From PALSA-129 sp050014595 (GTDB lineage: Bacteria; Acidobacteriota; Terriglobia; Bryobacterales; Bryobacteraceae), in assembly GCA_050014595.1 (NCBI GenBank), contig JBEKDA010000020.1, forward strand, positions 1 through 64,000: 64,000 nt of DNA, given 5' to 3'. A program made the position numbers and the translations under genes. This document shows positions 53,752-62,306 of this stretch, in pieces; position 1 is the first letter of the stretch; each line of letters opens with the position of its first letter. The notes under the pieces were generated by a model. It had not been told where the DNA came from, did not search any database, and was given only the letters and a program-made list of their open reading frames with translations.

Positions 53752-56399
53752 GCGCCCTCCGCCTCCGCGGCCTCTTCGCCCGCCACGCGGCACACGTCGC
53801 GGAAATCGCAGTACCGGCACTTGTCGCGGTCCGACGGCGCCACTTCCATCCGCCCGCTGCGAATCGCCGCGACAATCGACATGGTCCGCTCAGTGGCCGC
53901 TTCCCGCCAGCCCGCCGGCAGTTCGCCGTCCTTCCACTTCACCAGCACCACCCCGCCCTTCAGCCCGATGTACGTCATCCCCGCGGGTTCGAGTCCGAAG
54001 AACCGCTCCGCCGCCAGCAGGTATAGCGGCGCCTGCAGCAGGTCGTTGTTGTCCTTCCGGGCCTTGGTATTTTTCTCGCCGCTGTACTTGTAATCGATCA
54101 CCAGAGCGCGGCCGTCCGGCTCCACGTCCAACCGGTCAATTATCCCTTTCACCTCCACGCCCTCTTCCAGAACAAACTGGAAGTCCGCTTCCGTGCGCGA
54201 TTGCTCGCCGCCACGCGGCGCTTCGCGGTCGTTCGCGAAGGCCCGCAAATCGTCCAGCATGGCGTTGCGCAGCCTCTCGCGGTGGTAGCCCGGCGGAATC
54301 TGTTTTTCCTCCACCTTGCTCGCAAACACCTCTTCGAACAGCGTGTCCAGGTCCTGCGGCTGCGCGTACAGTTGTGCCAGCACCGCATGCACGATGTTCC
54401 CCTGCGTCAGAAAATCCAGCCGCTTGTCCGGGCGCACCGGCCGCTCCTTTAGCCGAAGCACCGAGCGGCCGAAGTATTGGAACGGGCACTGCAAATAGCT
54501 TTCCAGGCGCGTCGGCGAGACAGTCTCCGTCTTCTCGCGCAGAATCTGCAGCAACTCCGGCGCGCGAATCCCTTCCCGCGGCCCGCCACCCGGTCCGCGC
54601 CGGTCGCGCGGCTGCGGCTTCACCGCGCGCGCCGTCTGCTCTTCCACCGCCGCCGCGCATTCCTCCACAAACAGCGACCGCAGGTTGGTTTCCCCGCGCG
54701 GGCTGAACTCCGGATAGGAAAGCGTCGCCAGCATGGTGGCCCGCGTGATCGCCGAATCGAACAGCGCCCGCTCCTCCCGCTCGAACTCCACCGCCGTCCG
54801 CACCCGAATCCCGGCCGCGTTCAGTTGCACCCGCGCCGCTTCGGGAAAGAACACATCCTGCGGATGCATCTGCGGGAATTGCTTTTCCACCATCCCGCAC
54901 ACGAACACCACCGGCAGCACCCACTGCCGCGCTTCGTGCGCGCTCAGCACGTGCACCACGTTGCGCCGCCCGTCGTTGAGGCGCAGGGGCTTCAGCCGCA
55001 GCACCGCCTTCACCGCCCGCCAGAAATCCTCGATCTCGACCGTGTGCCTCGTTCCCAGCGCGCAGGCCGCCTCGTCGACCGCCTGGTCGAATTCGTCCAG
55101 CGCCCGAGCCTGGCTACGCCACATCTCCGCGCGCTCCGCATCCGGCTCCGGACGCGTCGGCCGGAACAGGTTCCGCAGCGTCCGGAACCGCGCCGCCCAA
55201 TCCTTCGGCGTCAGAGCAAAGGACCTCCACTCTTCAATCTCTCCCAGCGCGTCGATCCGATGCAGCAGCGGTTCCGCCCCCTCTGCCAGCGCCTTCAACC
55301 CTCCCAACCCGGCATTCGGCATCTGTTCGCGCACCTTGAAGTCGAAGCGGTCCATGGCGTTCCAATCGGCGAACCGCGGCGCCAGGCGCAGCACCTTCAG
55401 CGTTTCGCCGTGGTCCCATCCACCCAGCATCGCGTCCACCGCCCCGCTCAGGTACCGCACCGCCGCGTGCCGGTCCAGCCGCTGTTCAAGGTAGAACCGC
55501 GCCGGAATCCCGAACCGCTCCAGCGTCGACCGCAGGATCGGCACGTAGGTCTCCGCCGCGCGCACGATGATCCCCATCTCGCGGAATGGCCGGCCCGCCG
55601 CCGCCTGTTCCAGGATGCGCCGCGCAATTTCCTCCGCTTCGCGCTCGATGCCCGCCGCTTTCACCACCGCCAGCGCAGGCGCAGTTCGCCTCCGCGGCGC
55701 GCGCTCTTCGCGGAATCCCATGCCCTCCAGCCGCTTCCGCAGCGCCGGCGTCAGATCGCCGTCCGCCAGCGCCATCGTGACCTCACAATGCCGCCCCAAC
55801 GCCCCAATCATCCGCAACTCCGGATCCGGCAGCGCGTGAAACCCGTCCAGCCATACCGTGCGGATTCCGCCCGTGCCCTCGCGTTCCATACGCGCCGCCA
55901 CTCGCTCCAGCCGCCGCGCCCGCAGTTCCAAGCCGCGCGCCTCCAGTTCGCGGTCCACTTCCGCGTAGACCTCCAGAAACGCCGCGCCCAGCGGTGTATC
56001 CGGCAGACACTCGGCCAGCCGCGCGCTGTCGCACCCCGCCGACGCGAACTCCTCGATAGTCCGCGCCAGCGCCGCGCAGAATCCCGCCGTATCCACCACG
56101 CGCGCGAATTCCGGCCGCCGCAGCCGCCGCGCCGCCTGCTCCACCAGCAGGTACACCACGGGCTGCTCCGCCAACAGCGCCCCGCCCGCGCTCTCTTCGA
56201 CGAACCCGTTAAGCGTCTGGATCAGCTTCCGATGAAAGACCAGCCCTTCGCGCGCCACTTCGTTCTGCAAGTGCTGCGCCAGCGTGGCCGTCGGCGTCAG
56301 CAATCGTACGCCCTCACCGCCCGTCCGCAGCGCCTCGCGAAACTCGTTCAGCAGGATGGCCGTCTTGCCGGAGCCGGCCGGACCCGTCAGTAGCCGCAT
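53748..56399 (-). CDS. addB: AddB-type nuclease/inactive helicase subunit
   Basis: 883 residues. Walker A GPAGSGKTAIL near the N-terminus and degenerate helicase motifs follow, as in AddB, which uses the fold to scan for recombination hot spots. The C-terminal PD-(D/E)XK nuclease has YLQCPFQYFGRSVLRL (first Cys), a HxxL-like NIVHAVLAQ, LVIDYKYSGEKN (catalytic Asp-x-Lys) and CRYCDFRDVC (the last three Cys of the Fe-S staple). It is shorter than Bacillus AddB (about 1160). It is translationally coupled to addA. Confidence 0.85.
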
Positions 56400-56662
56400 C
56401 GGATCTTAGTGTATCTTGAGTCCGTGGCTCCGGAGTGGTGTTGTGCTCTGGCCTTCGCCGGATTCCGTCAGCTTAAGGCTTGCGATAGCGCGGCCGACCC
56501 ATCGGTCTCACCACCCCTACCTCTCCGCTGCTCGTCCACGTCCGCATCTGCGCCCGTCGCGCCGGGCAATAGTCCCGCGTAAGAACAACGCGGCGCTGGG
56601 ATTCCTCCCGGCGCAGCGCAACCCTGTGTGAGAAGCTCGCTTGGTGCGTGGCGTTAGTTTCT

Positions 56663-57325
56663 TTATCTCTTGCGCCTTTTTCGCCATGTCGCGCCTAGCC
56701 CGATCAGGGCCATCCCTGCCAGCACGAATGTCCCCGGCTCAGGTGTGGTCTGTGAGCTGGTGCTGGTGAGTTGGAACTCGTTGATGATAGCCTCGCAGTC
56801 TTGTGATGCGATGACGATAAGGTACGTGTATGTCGTAAAACTACTGATGGGTTCGAGTGTCCCATTTGTGGGTATAGGGCTCGATGCCAGGACGGAAAGA
56901 CCGCTGAACGTTTGTGAATTAGTGCTCGTAGTTGGGGCCGTATCCGTGCCGTAGACCGTCCACCCTTCCGTTATGTGGTTCAACTCGATGGATGCAGAAG
57001 TATATCCCTTGCTGATCGGATCGCTGAAATCGAGCACCACAAAACTCTCGGGAGTGACCATGTCGCTTGTGGCCTGTACGCCCACGCCGCTGGAGCTCTC
57101 ACCCAACGCCGATAGTTTGCCGGTGGCCGTCGTCCCGCTTACGGCTTGGTAGCTGCCGTTGTCGTAACCCCAAGCCTCGACAGGAAGGCTTGCTCCGGCG
57201 CCCGTGCCATAGAAGGTCAGTGGGTTGCCACTACTGCTTCCAGTGAAAGAATAGACAATATTGTCCGCATGTGCCAGCGGTAGTGCTGCGATCAATGCCG
57301 CCGTGATGATGAATACCCTCTTCAT
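56663..57325 (-). CDS. PEP-CTERM sorted extracellular protein
   Basis: 220 residues: signal peptide about 1-20 (ending LAHAD), a beta-rich mature domain (IVYSFTGSSSGNPLTFYGTG, and 'ASIELNHITEGWTVYGTDT') and a C-terminal PEP-CTERM sorting signal: TPEPGTFVLAGMALIGLGAT then a WRKRRKR basic tail. PEP-CTERM proteins are processed by exosortase and tied to extracellular polysaccharide or biofilm; no exosortase gene lies in the window. Lower GC than its neighbours. Confidence 0.85.
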   Translation of the reverse strand: MKRVFIITAALIAALPLAHADNIVYSFTGSSSGNPLTFYGTGAGASLPVEAWGYDNGSYQAVSGTTATGKLSALGESSSGVGVQATSDMVTPESFVVLDFSDPISKGYTSASIELNHITEGWTVYGTDTAPTTSTNSQTFSGLSVLASSPIPTNGTLEPISSFTTYTYLIVIASQDCEAIINEFQLTSTSSQTTPEPGTFVLAGMALIGLGATWRKRRKR

Positions 57326-57650
57326 GGTTCCTCCCTAATCAGTCTCCGAACTGAACGTCAACTTCTGGTAACCTTGGCAATAGTCATCTGTTAAGGCTGA
57401 CGTAATTCTACCCTGAGCAACTAAAATAGGAACGGCATGGCGTACCAACTGGGTACTGCGAGTAATTCAAGAGACGTCCGTACCGAAGCACTCCGGAGAG
57501 TTAGTGCAACTGTGAACCTCTAAGATCGGCAAACCGGTAGTACTTTTTACGTGAATCCACGCGGCGGTACTAGAACTTATTTGGCCGGGCATCCCCTTTT
57601 GACGCTCCTCGTCCCAATTCCCCCGCCACTGGCCTACAATGGTTGCTTCT
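57326..57650. other. Gene-free stretch between divergent genes
   Basis: Relatively AT-rich, separates the PEP-CTERM gene from the divergent membrane-protein gene. It presumably holds both promoters. No convincing hexamer pair, repeat or RNA was recognised. Confidence 0.4.
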
Positions 57651-59354
57651 ATGTCTAAACGTGCAGGCCTCGTCTGCTTCCTGCTGCTCGCCGCGCTGTT
57701 CGTGATCGTCAACCGCGGCGCTTACAAAGGCTTCTTCACGGACGATGATTTCGACCACCTGAGCTGGACGCGCAACGCCGGCGCGGCCATGTTCATTCAG
57801 GGGCTCCTCACGCCTCGTTTCCAGCCCAACAACTTCCGGCCCGCCGGCCACTTCTTCTATCACGAAGAGGAGAACCTCTTCGGTTTCGATTTCCCCAAGT
57901 ACGTCGCGTCGCTCCACCTTCTGCATCTCTTCAACGTGTGGCTGGTCTGGCTGCTGGCCCGGCGGTTGGGCGCGCGTCCCTTGCCCGCGGCCGCCGCCTG
58001 CGTGTTCTTCGCGCTCCACATGGGTTTCTTCGATGCGGTCTGGAAGCCCGCCTACATTTTCGATGTCCTGTGCGCCACCTTCAGCCTGCTTAGCATCCTC
58101 AGCTATGCGCGGGGCCGCTGGGTCCTGAGCTTCATCTGCTTCTGGCTGGCGTACAAGGCCAAGGAGCTGGCCGTCATGCTGCCCTTCCTGCTGGCCTGTT
58201 ATGAAATCTGGTTCGGCAGCCGGAAATGGAAACCCCTCATCCCCTTTTTCCTCGTCTCGTTTTCCTTCGGGCTGCAGGGGCTGCTGATCAATCCCAATAT
58301 CGATAACGATTCCACCTTCCACTTCACCGCGCTCGCCCTTGGCCAAACCATCCCCTTTTATGCCGGCCGCATCCTGCTGGTCCCCTATCTCGGTTTCGCG
58401 CTCCCCATCGCCCTGTGGTTCAAGCCCAATCACCGCGTGCGCTTCGGCCTGGCCGCCCTGCTGCTCCTTTTCCTCCCCATGCTTTTCCTGCCCGGCCACA
58501 TCGATACCGCTTATTGCTACCTGCCGTTCGTTGGACTGGCCATCGCCTTTGCCGGCATGGCCGAAGCCAGCCACATCGCCGCGCTCGCTTTGTTCTTTCT
58601 CATATGGCTGCCGCTCGATCTTCACGAACTGCGCCTCCAGCGCCGCGGCACACTGGCCCACGATGACGACGCCCGCGCCTGGGTCACCGCCTGGGATCGT
58701 TATGCCCGCGGCAATACCCCTCCCGACCACGTGGTTTATTCCGGTGCGCCCGACGGCTTCGGCAGTTGGGGCATTATCGGCGCTATCAAATGCTCCTACC
58801 ACCAGGCGCCTCCCGACATCCAGTACGCCGACCCGCCCGTGCTTCCCGCCGGCTCGGATCATGCCCGCGTGGCCTTCGCCTCCTGGATTAGCGCCCTCCA
58901 CACACTGGATATCGTCGAGCATTCGCCGCAAACGCCCGACGCCTCCTTCATCTCGACCACCAGCGCCACACCCGTCTGGCAGTTGGAGAAAGGCTGGTTT
59001 GGCCCGGAGGGCGGCTTCCGCTGGATAGCCCCCGACACCGCCGCGCGTCTCGAACGGCCCGGGGACGCAACCCGATTCCAATTGCGCGTGTTCCCCAACA
59101 CCACCCTTCTGGAAAAGGTCGGCCCCGTCACCGTTCACGTTTCCATCGATGGTCGCGAGCTGGAGCCCCGGCGTGTCGCTCAAGCCGGCTGGCAAACCCT
59201 GGAATGGCCTCTGCCGCCGGCGCCCGCCGGTCCGGTCGAAGTGTCCATCCGCACCGAGCCGCCGTTCCACGGCGCTCTCCGCACCCTCGGCATCCCCGTC
59301 GGCGACTTCGGCTTTAAGGCAGCGCCTCGACCGCCCCCATCAGATCGCCGGTGA
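57651..59354 (+). CDS. Multi-pass membrane protein, GT-C-like glycosyltransferase candidate
   Basis: 567 residues from the ATG at 57651 (an ATG at 57639 is possible). About 9-10 hydrophobic segments fill residues 5-320, beginning with an acidic loop right after helix 1 (YKGFFTDDDFDHLSW), a layout reminiscent of GT-C membrane glycosyltransferases with an Asp-rich first loop. The C-terminal third (about 330-567) is extracytoplasmic and beta-rich. No conserved signature confirms the enzyme class. The stop overlaps the convergent TolC-like gene by 41 bases. Confidence 0.55.
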   Translation: MSKRAGLVCFLLLAALFVIVNRGAYKGFFTDDDFDHLSWTRNAGAAMFIQGLLTPRFQPNNFRPAGHFFYHEEENLFGFDFPKYVASLHLLHLFNVWLVWLLARRLGARPLPAAAACVFFALHMGFFDAVWKPAYIFDVLCATFSLLSILSYARGRWVLSFICFWLAYKAKELAVMLPFLLACYEIWFGSRKWKPLIPFFLVSFSFGLQGLLINPNIDNDSTFHFTALALGQTIPFYAGRILLVPYLGFALPIALWFKPNHRVRFGLAALLLLFLPMLFLPGHIDTAYCYLPFVGLAIAFAGMAEASHIAALALFFLIWLPLDLHELRLQRRGTLAHDDDARAWVTAWDRYARGNTPPDHVVYSGAPDGFGSWGIIGAIKCSYHQAPPDIQYADPPVLPAGSDHARVAFASWISALHTLDIVEHSPQTPDASFISTTSATPVWQLEKGWFGPEGGFRWIAPDTAARLERPGDATRFQLRVFPNTTLLEKVGPVTVHVSIDGRELEPRRVAQAGWQTLEWPLPPAPAGPVEVSIRTEPPFHGALRTLGIPVGDFGFKAAPRPPPSDRR

Positions 59355-60603
59355 GCCGCAGCACCGCCCAGCGCGCCCGCTCGCTCGCGTACTGCGCGTC
59401 GTAAAACGCCATCCACTTGTCGTTCTCCACCACCCGCGCTTCTTCCACCTGCCGAAGCGTGACGCGGCCTTCCTGCATCTGCGCCAGGTAGACGGAGATC
59501 TGTTCGCGCGCCGCATCCAGATCCAGGCGCGCCACCTCGGCCGCCGTCTCAGAACGGCGAACCGTGCGATAGGCTTGCTCCAAATCGGTGCGGATTTTGT
59601 TGCGCGTGTTGTTGAGGTCGATCTTCAGGTGCGAGATATCGGCCTCCGTCTGTGCCACCTCCGCCCCTAGGGCCGTGCCCGCCAGCAGCGGCCACTGGAA
59701 GGACATCCCGATTTCCCCGTTGTTGCGCTGGAACTTGCTGAAGTATTCGGCGTAGTTGTTGAACTTGGCGAGCAGCGAGTATTGCGCCACCAGGTCCACG
59801 CGCGGCAGACGCTGCGCTTTTTCGCCCTTCACCTCGAATCCTTTGGAGATGATTTGCGATTCCAGCCGCCGCAGGTCCTTGTTGGATTCGAGCGCCGCGT
59901 TGACGGCTTCCTCTTGGGATTTCGGAAGCGCCGGAGCCGGCCGCTGCTCGGCCACCGCGCGCACCCGGTCCTCGGCGGAGAACCCCAGCGCCATCGCCAG
60001 CGCCGTCTCCGACTGTGCCTGGTCGTCCTCCAGCAGATCGGCCGCCTGCCGCGCCCGCGCCAGGTTGTAGGCGGCTGTCTTCTCCGCCAGCGGCAGCGCA
60101 CGCCCCTCCTTCACCTGTGCCTGGACGCTCTCCAGCACCTTCTGCAGGCTGTCGGCCTCTTTGCGTGCCAACTCCAGGATGCGCGCCGAGCGTTCCGCGT
60201 CCAGATACAACGACGTGGTCCGGTAGGCCACTTCATCGCGCTTGCCCGTCACCGCCAGCGCGGCGCCGCGCGAGTCTTCTTTGGCCTGCGCCACCGCGTA
60301 GCTCTGCTGCCGGTTGAAGATGTCCTGCAGCGCGTTGGCCTGCACCAGGCTCGGCGCGGAGCCCTCGATGCTCATCGGGAAGCCGTTGCTGTACGCCAGG
60401 CCGCTCCCTACTACCAGTCGTGGGGCAAACGGGCTCCGGGAGATGCGCACGGCCTGCCGCGCCTTGTCTTCATCCAGACGCGCCAGCGCGATATCGGGGT
60501 TCTGTCGAAGCGCCGTCTCCACCGCTTGCCGCAGCGTCATGGGCCGTACTTCGGCGCGAGCCAGACAGACAAATACCAGAAAGAAAACTGCGATTCGAGA
60601 CAT
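59314..60603 (-). CDS. TolC-family outer-membrane efflux protein
   Basis: 429 residues from the ATG at 60603 (start of signal peptide MSRIAVFFLVFVCLARA; the frame is open to 60693). Two long helical repeats (TLRQAVETALRQNPDIALARLDEDKAR and NAALESNKDLRRLESQIISKG) separated by beta strands are typical. No inner-membrane pump or adaptor gene is adjacent, so it would have to join components encoded elsewhere. It is divergent from the amidohydrolase gene. Confidence 0.8.
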   Translation of the reverse strand: MSRIAVFFLVFVCLARAEVRPMTLRQAVETALRQNPDIALARLDEDKARQAVRISRSPFAPRLVVGSGLAYSNGFPMSIEGSAPSLVQANALQDIFNRQQSYAVAQAKEDSRGAALAVTGKRDEVAYRTTSLYLDAERSARILELARKEADSLQKVLESVQAQVKEGRALPLAEKTAAYNLARARQAADLLEDDQAQSETALAMALGFSAEDRVRAVAEQRPAPALPKSQEEAVNAALESNKDLRRLESQIISKGFEVKGEKAQRLPRVDLVAQYSLLAKFNNYAEYFSKFQRNNGEIGMSFQWPLLAGTALGAEVAQTEADISHLKIDLNNTRNKIRTDLEQAYRTVRRSETAAEVARLDLDAAREQISVYLAQMQEGRVTLRQVEEARVVENDKWMAFYDAQYASERARWAVLRLTGDLMGAVEALP

Positions 60604-60700
60604 ACCCCATTGTACTGGCGTCACCCTGGGGGCTTCCGGCTCCCGCATCCCGCCGGCATACCCAGGGCCAAGCCCTTGCGGGTTGTGGCACAATCAACCC

Positions 60701-62206
60701 ATGACGCGACGTCTTCTCAGCGCTTCCTTTGCTCTTCTCCTGCTGGCCGCCGCGGGCCCGGCGCAAACGCCCACCAACGGTAAGCGGGTTCACCGCCTGC
60801 TGATCCATAACGCCACGGTGGTGGACGGCAACGGCACTCCTGCCAGCGGGCCCAAAGACATTCTCATCGAAGACAACACTATCGCCGATGTCGTCGCGCT
60901 CGATCCGGTGGCTCTCGGCCGGGGCGGCGGGCGGCGCGGACCGGCGCCCGACGCGGTGATCGATGCCACGGGCAAGTACGTGCTCCCCGGGCTCATCAAT
61001 GCTCACGCCCATCTGCAGGAAGAACGCGGCGGCAAGCCCCAACCGATCGAGTACGAACTCGATATCTGGCTGGCTTGCGGCATCACCACCATCCGCGACG
61101 TGGGCAGCGACACGCGCCGCGCGCTCGAGCTCCGCCAGCAGAGCGCCGAGGGCAAGATCGCCGCGCCGCGCATCTTCGTTTACCCGATGTTCGGGCGGCC
61201 GCGCGATGCCCAGGCGGCCGCGGAGCATGTCCGCGAGTTGAAGGAGATGGGCGCGGACGGCATCAAGATCCTCGGTATCGATCGCGACACCATGCAGGCG
61301 ATGGAGGGCGCGGCGCACTCGCTCGGTCTGCGGGTGGCGCACCACGCCGGCGTTGAGGAGACCAATGCGTGGGACGACATCCAGTTCGGCACCACCAGCA
61401 TCGAGCATTGGTACGGTATTCCGGACGCCGCCATCGAAGCCGGCGTGCAGAACTTTCCCTCCACTTACAACTACAACAACGAGACCGACCGCTTCCGCTA
61501 CGCCGGCCATTTGTGGCGCGAAGCCAACCCGGAGCGGCTTACCAAGGTGCTGCAGGCGATGGTGGACGCGCACGTCGCCTGGGACCCCACGCTCGATATT
61601 TACGAGGCCAGCCGCGACTTGCAGCGCGCGCAGACGCAGCCGTGGTTCGCCTATTATCTGCACCCCACGTTGGAAGAATATTTCCGCCCCAACCCGTCCA
61701 ACCACGGTTCCTATTTCATCGGGTGGACTTCCACCGACGAAACTTTCTGGAAAGAGAATTACCGCTTGTGGATGGCCGCGCTGCGCCAGTTCGACCGGCT
61801 GGGCGGCTTGATCGGCATAGGCGATGACGCCGGATTCATTTACCAACTGTACGGCTTCGGCTTCCTCCGCAACTTCGAACTGCACCAGGAGGCCGGTTTC
61901 CATCCGCTCAAGATCATCCAGCAGGCCACCGGCAACAACGCCAAGATCCTCGGCCAGGAAAATCACCTGGGCCGCGTGCGAGCCGGTTGGGCGGCCGACC
62001 TGATTGTGGTGAACGGAAACCCGCTGGAGAATCTCAAAGTGCTCTATCCGACCGGCGTGGATGAGATTCGCGACGGCCAGACGGTCCACACCGGCGGCGT
62101 GGAATGGACCATTAAAGACGGCATCCCGTACCATGCGCCGGAACTGCTGGCGCGGGTGAAAGAGATGGTGGCGCAGGCGCGGAAGGGCAACCCCGCCACC
62201 AAGTGA
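60701..62206 (+). CDS. Secreted amidohydrolase (metal-dependent hydrolase)
   Basis: 501 residues from the ATG at 60701 with signal peptide MTRRLLSASFALLLLAAAGPAQ. Amidohydrolase features: LLIHNATVVDGNGTPASGP, the PGLINAHAHLQEE metal motif (HxH near 100), VAHHAGVEE and TSIEHWYG with later His ligands, GDDAG near 380, and a C-terminal AADLIVVNGNPLENLKVL strand. Similar secreted enzymes cleave Xaa-Pro peptides or cyclic amides; substrate unknown. The periplasmic location fits the neighbouring S9 peptidase and the secreted M14 enzyme: peptide scavenging is a theme in this genome. Confidence 0.85.
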   Translation: MTRRLLSASFALLLLAAAGPAQTPTNGKRVHRLLIHNATVVDGNGTPASGPKDILIEDNTIADVVALDPVALGRGGGRRGPAPDAVIDATGKYVLPGLINAHAHLQEERGGKPQPIEYELDIWLACGITTIRDVGSDTRRALELRQQSAEGKIAAPRIFVYPMFGRPRDAQAAAEHVRELKEMGADGIKILGIDRDTMQAMEGAAHSLGLRVAHHAGVEETNAWDDIQFGTTSIEHWYGIPDAAIEAGVQNFPSTYNYNNETDRFRYAGHLWREANPERLTKVLQAMVDAHVAWDPTLDIYEASRDLQRAQTQPWFAYYLHPTLEEYFRPNPSNHGSYFIGWTSTDETFWKENYRLWMAALRQFDRLGGLIGIGDDAGFIYQLYGFGFLRNFELHQEAGFHPLKIIQQATGNNAKILGQENHLGRVRAGWAADLIVVNGNPLENLKVLYPTGVDEIRDGQTVHTGGVEWTIKDGIPYHAPELLARVKEMVAQARKGNPATK

Positions 62207-62214
62207 CACCAACT

Positions 62215-62306
62215 GGTAGCGCCGGCGGTCTTGCCGCCGGTGTGCGCGCTCTTTACCAATACAATATTCAAGGAGAGAACCGGCGGCAAAGACCGCCGGC
62301 GCTACC
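62215..62306. repeat. Long inverted repeat between convergent genes
   Basis: The left arm (62215-62241, GGTAGCGCCGGCGGTCTTGC then CGCCGGT) is complemented by the right arm (62279-62306) almost perfectly, about 27 bases, with a 37-base AT-rich loop. The arms also contain internal palindromes. The stop codon of the S9 gene (62302-62304) lies inside the right arm. It can act as terminator for both genes and belongs to a dispersed repeat type. Confidence 0.8.

Noticed and set aside
57570..59270. Large minus-strand frame opposite the membrane-protein gene
   Set aside because: Gly/Glu-rich shadow with no signal or domain; the plus strand has hydrophobic helices in a periodic pattern.
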